In this document: positions 31,500 through 40,129 of the stretch, one piece after another
Position numbering within the stretch: the first letter of the stretch is position 1
Layout: each line of letters starts with the position of its first letter
Assembly: GCA_905235805.1 (NCBI GenBank)
Contig: CAJOMV010000050.1
Span: 1-60,958 of the forward strand
DNA length: 60,958 bases
Source: an uncultured Ruminiclostridium sp.
GTDB taxonomy: Bacteria > Bacillota > Clostridia > Oscillospirales > Ruminococcaceae
Direction of reading: 5' to 3'
The notes under the pieces: model-generated
Told to the model about the DNA's origin: nothing
The model's database searches: none
The model's input: the letters and a program-made list of their open reading frames with translations, nothing else
Made by a program: the position numbers and the translations under genes

Positions 31500-32276
31500 A
31501 TGAAGCTTAACGAAGAATTTGAAAAGACCGTGACACAGGAGAACATCGAGCGCTGGCGCTACCCGAGATTTTTCGGGGAGAATGCCGGGGAGACCGCGTT
31601 GATAACGGGCGGGGGCGCTGTTCATATTTCGCGGGTGCTGCGAATGAAGGCGGGGGATCTTGCAATAGTGTGCGACGGGAACGGAACCGACTGCCTGTGC
31701 CGCATACTTTCGGCGGGTGAGAGCGCAGTCGAGCTGGAGGTGCTTGACCGCCGTGCCTCGGAGGGTGAGCCCACTGTCAGAGTGCGGCTGTTCCAGTGTA
31801 TGCCGAAGTCCGACAAGATGGATTTCATTGTGCAGAAGGCTGTGGAGCTCGGGGCGAGCGAGGTGATACCCGTCATTTCAAAGCGCTGCGTGTCCCGTCC
31901 CGACGTGAAAACCGCCGTAAAGAAATGTGAGCGCTGGCAGAGGATAGCGGAGGAAGCTGCAAAGCAGTGCGGGCGGGGAAGGATACCGACGATAGGAGAA
32001 ATGCTCACCTTCGGGGAAGCGGTGAAGGCGCACTGCGCCGGGACGGGCATACTGTTCTATGAATGCGGCGGGGAGCGGCTCAATTCCCTCGTTTCGCCGG
32101 AGACCGACGCAATAGATGTGTACATCGGCTCCGAGGGAGGCTTCGAGGAAGCCGAGGCGGAGCTCGCGAAAAACGCGGGGATCCGTCTCGCTACCCTAGG
32201 GACACGGATACTGCGGTGTGAGACCGCGCCGGTGGCGGCGCTTGCTGTTTTGATGAACCTCACAAATAATATGTGA
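31500..32276 (+). CDS. rsmE: 16S rRNA (uracil1498-N3)-methyltransferase
   Basis: A 258-residue SPOUT methyltransferase that modifies U1498 of 16S rRNA with SAM. The C-terminal knot motifs are clear: VYIGSEGGFEEAEAELA (~residues 205-221) and LATLGTRILRCETAPVAALA (~228-247). The N-terminal PUA-like region HISRVLRMKAGD is present. Longer in-frame starts at 31461 and 31488 are possible, but the ATG at 31500 has GAGGA at good spacing and suits the family length (~245-250). Confidence 0.93.
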   Translation: MKLNEEFEKTVTQENIERWRYPRFFGENAGETALITGGGAVHISRVLRMKAGDLAIVCDGNGTDCLCRILSAGESAVELEVLDRRASEGEPTVRVRLFQCMPKSDKMDFIVQKAVELGASEVIPVISKRCVSRPDVKTAVKKCERWQRIAEEAAKQCGRGRIPTIGEMLTFGEAVKAHCAGTGILFYECGGERLNSLVSPETDAIDVYIGSEGGFEEAEAELAKNAGIRLATLGTRILRCETAPVAALAVLMNLTNNM

Positions 32277-32311
32277 GAGGTTTGTGCAATGTGACAAATT
32301 TGAAAATTTAC

Positions 32312-32340
32312 TTGAAAAATAGCGTAAAATGATATATAAT
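32312..32340 (+). promoter_or_regulatory. SigA-type promoter of acidic protein-cellulase operon
   Basis: -35 TTGAAA (32312-32317), 17-bp spacer, -10 TATAAT (32335-32340). The leader then carries a GACCGC/GCGGTC hairpin (32358-32373), and TTCTTTT (32381-32387) could pair with the AAAAGGAA that contains the Shine-Dalgarno. Confidence 0.75.
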
Positions 32341-32407
32341 ATTTATGTAGTTTTTATGACCGCTCGCGCGGTCGAACCAATTCTTTTTGAAAAGGAAGGA
32401 CAAAAAC

Positions 32408-32680
32408 ATGAATAAGAACATTATTGCTATCCTTATCGGTATCATCGCTGTGCTTGCAGGAGCTCTCGCGGCATTCCTCATTATCCGCAAGAAATTCGCT
32501 GCCGATGACGATTTCGATGAATTCGAGGACTTCGATATGATCGGCGACGACGAGTTCTTCGATGAGGACGAATTCTTCAATGACGACGACGATTCCGACT
32601 TTGATATCGGCAATGACAATACCATGCCTTTCGCTGCGGGCGCAGAGGACGTACAGGGAACAAGCGACGAGACACTCTGA
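32408..32680 (+). CDS. small single-helix membrane protein with acidic tail
   Basis: A 90-residue protein of unknown function. An N-terminal transmembrane helix (IIAILIGIIAVLAGALAAFL, ~residues 5-24) is followed by a short basic patch (RKK) and about 45 residues rich in Asp, Glu and Phe (repeating DDFDEFEDFD-type pattern). The basic patch suggests the acidic tail is cytoplasmic. GGAAGGA gives a good ribosome binding site. Its stop is 17 bases before the cellulase start with no terminator between, so the two are probably co-transcribed. Confidence 0.65.
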   Translation: MNKNIIAILIGIIAVLAGALAAFLIIRKKFAADDDFDEFEDFDMIGDDEFFDEDEFFNDDDDSDFDIGNDNTMPFAAGAEDVQGTSDETL

Positions 32681-32697
32681 ACCCACGGGAGGGCTCT

Positions 32698-34209
32698 ATG
32701 AACAGAATATTCAGAAAGGCTGCCGCAGTGCTGACTGCCGCTGTAATGGCGGTGAGCATGGTGACTTTTTCCGCGTCGGCGGAGGACTCGAGACAGAAGC
32801 TGCCGGATAACGAGGCTATGACCTTCGTTGACGCTATGGGCGCGGGCTGGAACCTCGGCAACGCGTTCGACGCGTGGGCAGCGACGACACCCTCCGATGA
32901 GCTGAAGCTCGAGACCTCATGGTGCGGCGCAAAGACCACCAAGGAGCTCATCAAGACTGTAAAGAACGCAGGATTCAACACCATAAGGATCCCCGTTTCA
33001 TGGCATAACCACGTTGACAAGGACTACAATATCAGCAGCAAGTGGCTGGACCGTGTCAAGGAGGTCGTGGACTGGTGTCTTGACGAAGGGCTGTATGTCA
33101 TCGTCAATATCCACCACGACAACGACAAGAACAACTACGCCTACTACCGTCCCAGCAAGGCGGAGCAGACCCAGTCCGTGAAGTACATAAAGTCGATATG
33201 GACGCAGGTCTCGGCGGCTTTCAAGGACTACGGCGAAAAGCTCATATTCCAGGGAATGAACGAGCCCCGTCTCACAGGCTCCGCTAACTATGAGTGGTGG
33301 TACGACAAGAACAACGTGCCGAACGAGGTCAAGGAGGCTCTTGAGCTCATAAACCTCTATAACCAGACCTTCGTTGATGCAGTTCGTGCTTCGGGCGGCA
33401 ATAACGCCAAGCGCTATCTTATGATAGTAGGCTACGCGGCAAAGAACGACGAGCTCGGTACACTCTCGCCGTATTTCAAGATGCCGACCGATACCGTCAA
33501 AAACAGACTTATCGCGGACGCGCATTACTACGGCATAGGTGTCAAGACCTCCCCCGCGGTCATCGACGGGCTGTACAAGGCGTATTCCTCCAAGGGCATT
33601 CCCGTGGTAATATCCGAGTACGGACTCAATGAGAACGGCTACAAGTACAGTGACAATACCGATGTCGCTGTGGCGAGAATGGGAGACTTCTACGGCTACG
33701 CGAGAAACCGCGGTATTTCCGTCATCGTATGGGACAACAACTACGGCGGTAAGGGCATCTCGAACAGTCATAAGTTCATCGACCGCGCGACGGCAAAGGT
33801 CATCACTCCCGAGATAGTCAGCGCTGTCACCAAGGCGGGCGCTCCGGCTTTGGCAGTGAACAAGACAACAGCTTCGACCGAAAAGAGCACAACAGCTTCG
33901 ACAGCCTCCTCGTCCTCCAAGAACACGGGTACCACCGCGTCGGGAGCGGCATTCAAGGTAACGGCAAAGTCAACGGCCGCCAAGAAGGTCACCCTTTCAT
34001 GGAGCAAGGTCTCCGGTGCCACAAAGTACGCCGTTTATCAGTACAAGGACGGCAAGTACAAGGTGCTTACCAACAAGCTCACAAAGAACTCGGTAACGGT
34101 CAGCGGGCTCACCTCCGGCACGGAGTACAAGTTCCTCGTCCGCGCATACGTCAACGGCAAGTGGACAGCTGCGACAAGCAAGGAGATCGTTAAGGTCACC
34201 GCAAAATAA
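32698..34209 (+). CDS. secreted GH5 endoglucanase with C-terminal fibronectin type III domain
   Basis: A 503-residue secreted cellulase/hemicellulase. The signal peptide (RKAAAVLTAAVMAVSMVTFS, cleavage near SASA-ED, ~residue 29) is clear. The GH5 domain (~40-375) has GAGWNLGNAFDAW, IRIPVSWHNH, NIHHDN, the acid/base Glu in FQGMNEPRLT and the nucleophile Glu in VVISEYGLNENG, a GH5_4-like pattern. A Ser/Thr/Ala linker follows, then a fibronectin type III-like domain (KVTLSWSKVSGATKYAVYQY) to the end. There is no dockerin or recognisable cellulose-binding module, so it is likely free in the medium or held by another route. Confidence 0.92.
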   Translation: MNRIFRKAAAVLTAAVMAVSMVTFSASAEDSRQKLPDNEAMTFVDAMGAGWNLGNAFDAWAATTPSDELKLETSWCGAKTTKELIKTVKNAGFNTIRIPVSWHNHVDKDYNISSKWLDRVKEVVDWCLDEGLYVIVNIHHDNDKNNYAYYRPSKAEQTQSVKYIKSIWTQVSAAFKDYGEKLIFQGMNEPRLTGSANYEWWYDKNNVPNEVKEALELINLYNQTFVDAVRASGGNNAKRYLMIVGYAAKNDELGTLSPYFKMPTDTVKNRLIADAHYYGIGVKTSPAVIDGLYKAYSSKGIPVVISEYGLNENGYKYSDNTDVAVARMGDFYGYARNRGISVIVWDNNYGGKGISNSHKFIDRATAKVITPEIVSAVTKAGAPALAVNKTTASTEKSTTASTASSSSKNTGTTASGAAFKVTAKSTAAKKVTLSWSKVSGATKYAVYQYKDGKYKVLTNKLTKNSVTVSGLTSGTEYKFLVRAYVNGKWTAATSKEIVKVTAK

Positions 34210-34217
34210 AACAGATA

Positions 34218-34246
34218 ACGGACGGACTTCGGACCGTCCGTTTTTT
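34218..34246 (+). terminator. intrinsic terminator of cellulase operon
   Basis: ACGGACGG (34218-34225) and CCGTCCGT (34234-34241) form an 8-bp GC-rich stem with an 8-base loop, followed by TTTTTG. Confidence 0.9.
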
Positions 34247-34299
34247 GTTGAGCCGCAGAAATAAATACGGAAATTTCTGTAAAATTGACCGAAAAGCAC

Positions 34300-34328
34300 T
34301 TGACCTGAAGAGAAAAAAATAGTATAAT
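34300..34328 (+). promoter_or_regulatory. SigA-type promoter of pckG with 5' stem-loop
   Basis: -35 TTGACC (34300-34305), 17-bp spacer, -10 TATAAT (34323-34328). Just after the expected start of transcription, TGTGGG (34342-34347) and CCCACA (34353-34358) form a 6-bp stem that could protect the mRNA 5' end. Confidence 0.8.
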
Positions 34329-34416
34329 AATATTGTATTTTTGTGGGAGAGACCCACAGGTAAAATAAGGATAATACCGAGTTTTACTATATCACAAAGG
34401 TAAGGAGAAAACGACT

Positions 34417-36237
34417 ATGATGACCAAAAATCAGAATGTGCTCAAGTGGTTTGAAGAGATGAAGGCTCTCTGCAAGCCCGACAACGTCGTATGGATCGAC
34501 GGAAGCGAGGAGCAGCTCGCACAGCTCCGCGAGGAGGCTTTCAAGACCGGAGAGATGATCAAGCTTAATCAGGAGAAGCTCCCCGGCTGTATCTACCACA
34601 GAACAAAGCCGAACGATGTTGCGCGCGTTGAGGACAGAACATTTATATGCTCCCGCAGAAAGGAAGATGCGGGCCCGACAAACAACTGGATGGATCCCAA
34701 GGAAATGTACGCTATGCTCACACCTATGTATGACGGTGTTATGAAGGGCAGAACAATGTACGTTATCCCTTATTCCATGGGACCCATCGGCTCGCCTATC
34801 GCTAAGGTCGGCTTCGAGCTCACGGACTCTATCTACGTCGTTCTCAACATGGCTATAATGACAAGAATGGGCGACAAGGTCATCGAGGCGTTCCCGGATG
34901 ACAGCAACGACTTCGTGCGCGGTCTGCACTCGAAGGCTGATGTTGACCCCGAGAAGAGATACATCGTGCAGTTCCCGGAGGACAACACTATCTGGTCTAT
35001 CAACTCCGCTTACGGCGGAAACGTTCTGCTCGGCAAGAAGTGCTTCGCGCTGCGTATCGCGTCCTATCAGGGCAAGAATGAGGGCTGGATGGCTGAACAC
35101 ATGCTTATCCTCGGCGTTCAGAAGCCCGACGGCACTACCACATATATCACAGCCGCGTTCCCGTCCGCCTGCGGCAAGACAAACCTCGCTATGCTCATTC
35201 CGCCCGAGGGCTACAAGAAGAAGGGCTACAAGGTATTCACGGTCGGCGACGATATTGCCTGGATGAAGCAGGGTCCCGACGGCAGACTCTACGCTATCAA
35301 CCCCGAGAACGGCTTCTTCGGAGTTGCTCCCGGAACAAACGCAAAGTCCAACTTCAATGCTCTTGAGTCCACAAAGAAGAACGCTATCTTCACAAACGTA
35401 GCTATCAACAAGGACGATATGACGGTATGGTGGGAGGGTCTCGACAAGAACCCGCCGGAGAACGCTCAGGAATGGACAGGTCTTGATGTCAACGGTAAGG
35501 AGTGGACATCTCAGATAGATGAAAAGACTGGCAAGAAGAAGGTGCTCGCTCACCCGAACAGCCGCTTCACTGCTCCTGCGCAGAACTGCCCGTGCCTCTC
35601 GCCCGAGTTCAACAACCCGAACGGCGTGCCGATCTCCGCTATGATATTCGGCGGCAGACGAGCTTCCACAACTCCGCTGGTATATCAGTCCTTTGACTGG
35701 ACACACGGTACTTATGTAGGCTCCGCGGTTTCCTCCGAGACCACCGCGGCAGCTACCGGCGCTGTAGGCGTGCTCCGTCACGATCCTATGGCTATGAAGC
35801 CCTTCATCGGCTACAATGTAGGCGATTACTGGAACCACTGGCTCGAAATGGGCGAGAAGCTCGGCGACAAGGCTCCGAAAATCTTCAACGTAAACTGGTT
35901 CAGACAGGATGAGAACGGCAACTTCATGTGGCCGGGCTTCGGCGATAACATGAGAGTTCTCGACTGGATCATCGACCGCTGCGAGGGCAAGGCTGACGCT
36001 GTCGAGACACCTATCGGCTTTGTTCCGAAGCCCGAGGACATCAACATCGAGGGTCTCGAGGGCGAGGTAACTCTCGATACTGTAAAGCACCTCGTTGACG
36101 TTGACAAGGAGCTCTGGAAGAAAGAGATCAAGGAAATGCGCAGATACTATGACGAGGACATCAAGGCAAAGGGCGGCAATATCCCGCAGGCTCTGTATGA
36201 TGAGCTCGACAAGATCGAGGCAAGACTGAACAAGTAA
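34417..36237 (+). CDS. pckG: phosphoenolpyruvate carboxykinase (GTP)
   Basis: A 606-residue GTP-type PEPCK, which interconverts oxaloacetate and PEP. The kinase P-loop is FPSACGKTNLAML (~residues 246-258), with FTVGDDIAWMK as the metal site and MIFGGRRASTTPLV as a specificity region. Length matches the family (~600). In ruminococci it usually runs in the carboxylating direction towards succinate or anaplerosis. Two ATGs are adjacent (34417 and 34420) after AAGGAG. It is a single-gene unit between its own promoter and terminator. Codon use is highly biased, suggesting strong expression. Confidence 0.96.
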   Translation: MMTKNQNVLKWFEEMKALCKPDNVVWIDGSEEQLAQLREEAFKTGEMIKLNQEKLPGCIYHRTKPNDVARVEDRTFICSRRKEDAGPTNNWMDPKEMYAMLTPMYDGVMKGRTMYVIPYSMGPIGSPIAKVGFELTDSIYVVLNMAIMTRMGDKVIEAFPDDSNDFVRGLHSKADVDPEKRYIVQFPEDNTIWSINSAYGGNVLLGKKCFALRIASYQGKNEGWMAEHMLILGVQKPDGTTTYITAAFPSACGKTNLAMLIPPEGYKKKGYKVFTVGDDIAWMKQGPDGRLYAINPENGFFGVAPGTNAKSNFNALESTKKNAIFTNVAINKDDMTVWWEGLDKNPPENAQEWTGLDVNGKEWTSQIDEKTGKKKVLAHPNSRFTAPAQNCPCLSPEFNNPNGVPISAMIFGGRRASTTPLVYQSFDWTHGTYVGSAVSSETTAAATGAVGVLRHDPMAMKPFIGYNVGDYWNHWLEMGEKLGDKAPKIFNVNWFRQDENGNFMWPGFGDNMRVLDWIIDRCEGKADAVETPIGFVPKPEDINIEGLEGEVTLDTVKHLVDVDKELWKKEIKEMRRYYDEDIKAKGGNIPQALYDELDKIEARLNK

Positions 36238-36251
36238 ATCGTTCATAAAGG

Positions 36252-36281
36252 CTCCCCGAATGCACGTTCGGGGAGTTTTTG
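36252..36281 (+). terminator. intrinsic terminator of pckG
   Basis: CTCCCCGAA (36252-36260) and TTCGGGGAG (36267-36275) form a 9-bp stem with a 6-base loop, followed by TTTTTG. Confidence 0.93.
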
Positions 36282-36363
36282 TATATTATAGCAGTATACG
36301 GATAAATTATATGGGGATATGTGTATGTTTTGGCAAAAATTTGTCTGAATTTAAAATAGGGTA

Positions 36364-36392
36364 TTGCAAATAAACACATTTTGTGGTATGAT
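36364..36392 (+). promoter_or_regulatory. SigA-type promoter of adhE
   Basis: -35 TTGCAA (36364-36369), 17-bp spacer, -10 TATGAT (36387-36392), about 70 bases before the adhE start. Confidence 0.7.
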
Positions 36393-36407
36393 ATATAAGT
36401 GACGACC

Positions 36408-36419
36408 ACAATATATTGT
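36408..36419. promoter_or_regulatory. palindrome in adhE leader, possible operator
   Basis: ACAATATATTGT is a perfect 12-bp palindrome about 16 bases after the -10 box, and ACAATAT recurs at 36440-36446. A small ACCC-GTAA-GGGT hairpin (36426-36437) lies between. The half-sites are in the opposite orientation to the clostridial Rex consensus, so Rex is not claimed. Confidence 0.35.
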
Positions 36420-36464
36420 TGATACACCCGTAAGGGTACACAATATCGTAACAGGAGGATAACA

Positions 36465-39200
36465 ATGGCAAAAAACGAAAGAAAGCCGGTTGACAGCGTG
36501 GAGGCTCTGGAGGCGGAGCTCAAACGCGTCAGGGAAGCACAGAAAAAGTACTCGCAGTTCACGCAGGAGCAGGTGGATAAGATATTCCTCGCCGCCGCGT
36601 CCGCGGCGAACAAGGCAAGGATAACACTTGCTAAAATGGCTGTCGAGGAGACAGGCATGGGCGTTGTTGAGGACAAGGTCATCAAGAACAACTACGCCGC
36701 CGAGTATATCTACAACGCGTACAAGTTCACAAAGACCTGCGGAGTCATTGAGGAGGACAAGGCTTACGGCATAAAGAAGATAGCCGAGCCTATCGGCGTG
36801 ATCGCCGCTGTTATCCCCACCACAAATCCTACCTCTACCGCGATATTCAAGTCGCTCATCTCCCTAAAGACCCGCAACGGCATTATCTTCAGCCCCCACC
36901 CCCGCGCGAAGAAGTCCACCATCGAAGCGGCAAGGATAGTGTATGAGGCAGCATTGAAGGCTGGCGCTCCCGAGAACATCATCTCATGGATCGACGCGCC
37001 GAGCCTCGATATGACCACCCTCGTTATGAAGGAAGCCGATATTATCCTCGCTACCGGCGGACCCGGTATGGTGAAGGCTGCGTATTCCAGCGGCAAGCCT
37101 GCCCTCGGCGTGGGCGCCGGAAATACCCCCGCCATAATCGACAGATCCGCGGACATCGTGCTCGCGGTCAACTCGATAATCCACTCCAAGACCTTCGACA
37201 ACGGTATGATCTGCGCGTCGGAGCAGTCGGTCATCGTCCACAAGGACATCTATGACAAGGTGCGTGAGGAATTCGCCGCGAGAGGCTGCTATTTCCTCAA
37301 GGGCGCGGAACTCGACAAGGTAAGACGCACTATCATCATCAACGGCGCGCTGAATGCGAAGATAGTCGGACAGAAAGCGGCGACTATCGCTTCTCTTGCG
37401 GGAGTTGAGGTTCCCGAGGGTACGAAGATACTCATAGGCGAGGTTACAAGCGTGGATATCTCCGAGGAATTCGCGCATGAAAAGCTCTCTCCGGTTCTCG
37501 CAATGTACAAGGCTGAGGATATTCAGGACGCGTTCGCAAAGGCGGAACGCCTTATAGCGGACGGCGGCTTCGGACATACCTCCTCCATTTATCTCAATGT
37601 AAGCACGGAGCAGGATATCCTCAACGAATTCTCCGCGAGAATGAAGACCGGACGTATCCTTGTGAATACCCCCTCCTCCCATGGCGGTATCGGAGACCTC
37701 TACAACTTCAAAATGCCCCCGTCACTTACCCTCGGCTGCGGCTCATGGGGCGGCAACAGCGTGAGCGAGAATGTGGGCGTAAAGCACCTGCTCAATGTAA
37801 AGACGGTCGCCGAGAGGAGAGAGAATATGCTTTGGTTCAGAGCACCCGAAAAGGTGTATGTAAAGAAGGGCTGCCTGCCCGTTGCGCTTGACGAGCTGGG
37901 TACAGTCATGGGCAAGAAGAGAGCGTTCATCGTCACCGACAGCTTCCTGTACGGTGCGGGCTTCACAAAGCCGATAACCGACAAGCTCGACGAGCTGGGT
38001 ATAGTTCACACCACGTTCTTCGACGTTGAGCCCGATCCGACGCTCGACAGCGCTAAGGCTGGCGCGGAGCAGATGCGCTCCTTCAAGCCCGATGTGATAA
38101 TAGCTCTCGGCGGCGGCTCGGCTATGGACGCGGCAAAGATAATGTGGGTGCTGTATGAGCACCCCGAGGCTGATTTCAAGGATATGGCTATGCGCTTCAT
38201 AGATATCAGAAAGCGCGTCTATACCTTCCCGAAAATGGGCGAGAAGGCGTACTTCGTGGCCATCCCGACATCTGCCGGCACAGGCTCGGAGGTAACCCCC
38301 TTCGCTGTCATCACCGACAGGGAGGACGGCTGCAAGTATCCGCTGGCGGACTATGAGCTGCTGCCGGATATGGCTATCGTGGACACCGATATGCACATGA
38401 GCGCTCCGAAGGGGCTGACTGCCGCCTCGGGCATAGACGCTGTAACTCACGCTCTCGAGGCTTACGCTTCGGTAATGGCTACCGATTACACCGACGGTCT
38501 CGCTATACAGGCGCTCAAGACTATATTTGAATACCTCCCGCGCGCTTATGAAAACGGACAGAATGACGTCGAGGCACGCGAGAAAATGGCTAACGCGGCT
38601 ACAATGGCGGGTATGGCGTTCGCGAACGCTTTCCTCGGCATTTCCCACTCTCTCGCGCACAAGCTCGGCGCGTATCATCATATCGCTCACGGCGTGGCAA
38701 ACGCGCTCGTTATATGCGACGTAATGCGCTACAACGCTTCCGAGGTTCCCGTAAAAATGGGTACCTTCTCACAGTATGACCACCCGCACACTCTTGAGAG
38801 ATACGCCCAGGTAGCCGATGCACTCGGACTGGGCGGCAAGACGAATGAAGAGAAGCTCGAAAACCTCATCGCGGCAGTTGAGGACCTGAAAAAGAAGATA
38901 GGCATTAAGCCAACTATCGCGGATTACGGCGTTTCGGAGGCTGACTTCCTCGCTACCCTCGACGAGATGACCGAGGCGGCGTTTGACGACCAGTGCACAG
39001 GCGCTAACCCGAGATATCCGCTTATGAGCGAGCTGAAGCAGCTCTACCTGAACGCGTACTACGGAAAGAAGTTCACGGAGATCGAGAAGCCCGACGATAC
39101 GCAGTTCATGGCTGCTCCCGCGAAGCGCGGCAGGAAGTCTGCGGCAGCTCCCGCAGAGGAGAAAAAGCCCGCAAAACGCGGCAGAGCATTGAAGAAGTGA
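36465..39200 (+). CDS. adhE: bifunctional acetaldehyde-CoA/alcohol dehydrogenase AdhE with basic C-terminal tail
   Basis: A 911-residue AdhE that reduces acetyl-CoA to ethanol in two NADH steps and forms spirosome filaments. The N-terminal aldehyde dehydrogenase has the catalytic Cys in DNGMICASEQSV (~residue 250). The C-terminal iron-dependent alcohol dehydrogenase has ALGGGSAMDAAKIMW, DAVTHALEAYASVMATDYTD and HSLAHKLGAYHHIAHGVANA. The last ~30 residues are unusual: two AKRGR repeats within an Ala/Pro/Lys tail (KRGRKSAAAPAEEKKPAKRG), beyond the normal end. A short gap of 17 bases leads to the kinase-like gene. Confidence 0.95.
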   Translation: MAKNERKPVDSVEALEAELKRVREAQKKYSQFTQEQVDKIFLAAASAANKARITLAKMAVEETGMGVVEDKVIKNNYAAEYIYNAYKFTKTCGVIEEDKAYGIKKIAEPIGVIAAVIPTTNPTSTAIFKSLISLKTRNGIIFSPHPRAKKSTIEAARIVYEAALKAGAPENIISWIDAPSLDMTTLVMKEADIILATGGPGMVKAAYSSGKPALGVGAGNTPAIIDRSADIVLAVNSIIHSKTFDNGMICASEQSVIVHKDIYDKVREEFAARGCYFLKGAELDKVRRTIIINGALNAKIVGQKAATIASLAGVEVPEGTKILIGEVTSVDISEEFAHEKLSPVLAMYKAEDIQDAFAKAERLIADGGFGHTSSIYLNVSTEQDILNEFSARMKTGRILVNTPSSHGGIGDLYNFKMPPSLTLGCGSWGGNSVSENVGVKHLLNVKTVAERRENMLWFRAPEKVYVKKGCLPVALDELGTVMGKKRAFIVTDSFLYGAGFTKPITDKLDELGIVHTTFFDVEPDPTLDSAKAGAEQMRSFKPDVIIALGGGSAMDAAKIMWVLYEHPEADFKDMAMRFIDIRKRVYTFPKMGEKAYFVAIPTSAGTGSEVTPFAVITDREDGCKYPLADYELLPDMAIVDTDMHMSAPKGLTAASGIDAVTHALEAYASVMATDYTDGLAIQALKTIFEYLPRAYENGQNDVEAREKMANAATMAGMAFANAFLGISHSLAHKLGAYHHIAHGVANALVICDVMRYNASEVPVKMGTFSQYDHPHTLERYAQVADALGLGGKTNEEKLENLIAAVEDLKKKIGIKPTIADYGVSEADFLATLDEMTEAAFDDQCTGANPRYPLMSELKQLYLNAYYGKKFTEIEKPDDTQFMAAPAKRGRKSAAAPAEEKKPAKRGRALKK

Positions 39201-39217
39201 CAGGGGGATAACGGACA

Positions 39218-39967
39218 ATGAAGCTTAACAAAATAATCGCAAAACGCAAGGATAAGACTATATACCGCGACGGTGACTGCGCTCTCAAGGTGTTCGACGA
39301 GACCTGCACTAAGGAAGGCGTGCTGAACGAGGCACTCAATCAGGCGCGCGTGGAGCTTACGGGACTGAATATCCCGAAGGTGCGCGAGGTCATCACGATA
39401 GACGGGAAATGGACTATCGTATCGGATTTCATTGAGGGCAAAACACTTACGCAGCTCTGGGAGGAAAACCCGGGGAAGGCTGACGAGTATCTCGAACAGT
39501 TCGTTGATCTGCAGATGGACGTACAGTCCCACAAGTGCCAGCTCCTCGGCAGACTGAAGGACAAGATGCACGGCAAGATATCCGCGTCGTCTTTCCCGGC
39601 GACTGTGCGCTATGACCTGCACACAACGCTCGAATCCATGCCCAAGCACCTGAAGCTCTGCCACGGCGACTTCAACCCCTCGAACATCATAATCACCGCC
39701 GACGGCACTCCCTACATCATTGACTGGGCGCATGCCACACAGGGCAACGCCTCCGCGGATGTGGCGAGAACGTATCTGCTCTTCTGTCTTGACGGGAAAG
39801 AGGAACTCGCGAAGAAGTATCTCAAGCTCTTCTGCGACAAGTCCGACACAGCGATCCAGTATGTACAGAAGTGGATGCCGATCGTTGCGGCTTCGCAGTC
39901 GGTAAAGGGCAACGCGGACGAGAAGGAATTTCTCGCTTCGTGGGTAAACGTCGTAGACTATACCTGA
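39218..39967 (+). CDS. aminoglycoside phosphotransferase-like kinase
   Basis: A 249-residue protein-kinase-fold enzyme of the APH/choline kinase group. The catalytic loop CHGDFNPSNIIITADGTPY (~residues 147-165) and metal-binding IDWAHATQGNASADVART are present; a Lys at the N-terminal strand (CALKVFDE) would bind ATP. Such genes in Firmicutes rarely give drug resistance and may phosphorylate a small metabolite. It follows adhE by 17 bases and is probably on the same transcript. Confidence 0.8.
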   Translation: MKLNKIIAKRKDKTIYRDGDCALKVFDETCTKEGVLNEALNQARVELTGLNIPKVREVITIDGKWTIVSDFIEGKTLTQLWEENPGKADEYLEQFVDLQMDVQSHKCQLLGRLKDKMHGKISASSFPATVRYDLHTTLESMPKHLKLCHGDFNPSNIIITADGTPYIIDWAHATQGNASADVARTYLLFCLDGKEELAKKYLKLFCDKSDTAIQYVQKWMPIVAASQSVKGNADEKEFLASWVNVVDYT

Positions 39968-40024
39968 TCAACAGCCTTTTACAATCTATGCAGAATTGCT
40001 TGTATTCATCGCGAAGCAATCAAG

Positions 40025-40095
40025 AAGTCTTTGGAAAGGGGTCCGGGGGAAACCTTTCTTCAGAAAGGTTTCCCCCGGCTCGAGCGCAAGCGACC
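40025..40095 (+). repeat. interspersed hairpin repeat, copy B (upstream of pfl)
   Basis: AAGTCTTTGGAAAGGGGTCC leads into a perfect 14-bp stem GGGGGAAACCTTTC (40045-40058), TTCA loop, GAAAGGTTTCCCCC (40063-40076), then GGCTCGAGCGCAAGCGACC (40077-40095). It matches copy A (7246-7320) closely. It lies 34 bases before the pyruvate formate-lyase core start, so it is in that mRNA leader or in the promoter region. Confidence 0.88.
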
Positions 40096-40129
40096 AAAGC
40101 GCGCAAGCGCCAAAAGGGAAGGGACTGAC

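Noticed and set aside
34387-36246. 619-codon open frame on the minus strand opposite pckG
   Set aside because: It mirrors pckG codon structure in a GC-biased genome, has no plausible domain, and pckG is certain on the other strand.
36408-36419. Rex operator in the adhE leader
   Set aside because: The palindrome is ACAA-N4-TTGT, the reverse of the TTGT...ACAA arrangement of the Rex consensus.
39218-39967. Aminoglycoside resistance gene
   Set aside because: Only the general kinase fold is visible; such genes beside metabolic operons in Firmicutes are usually not resistance determinants.
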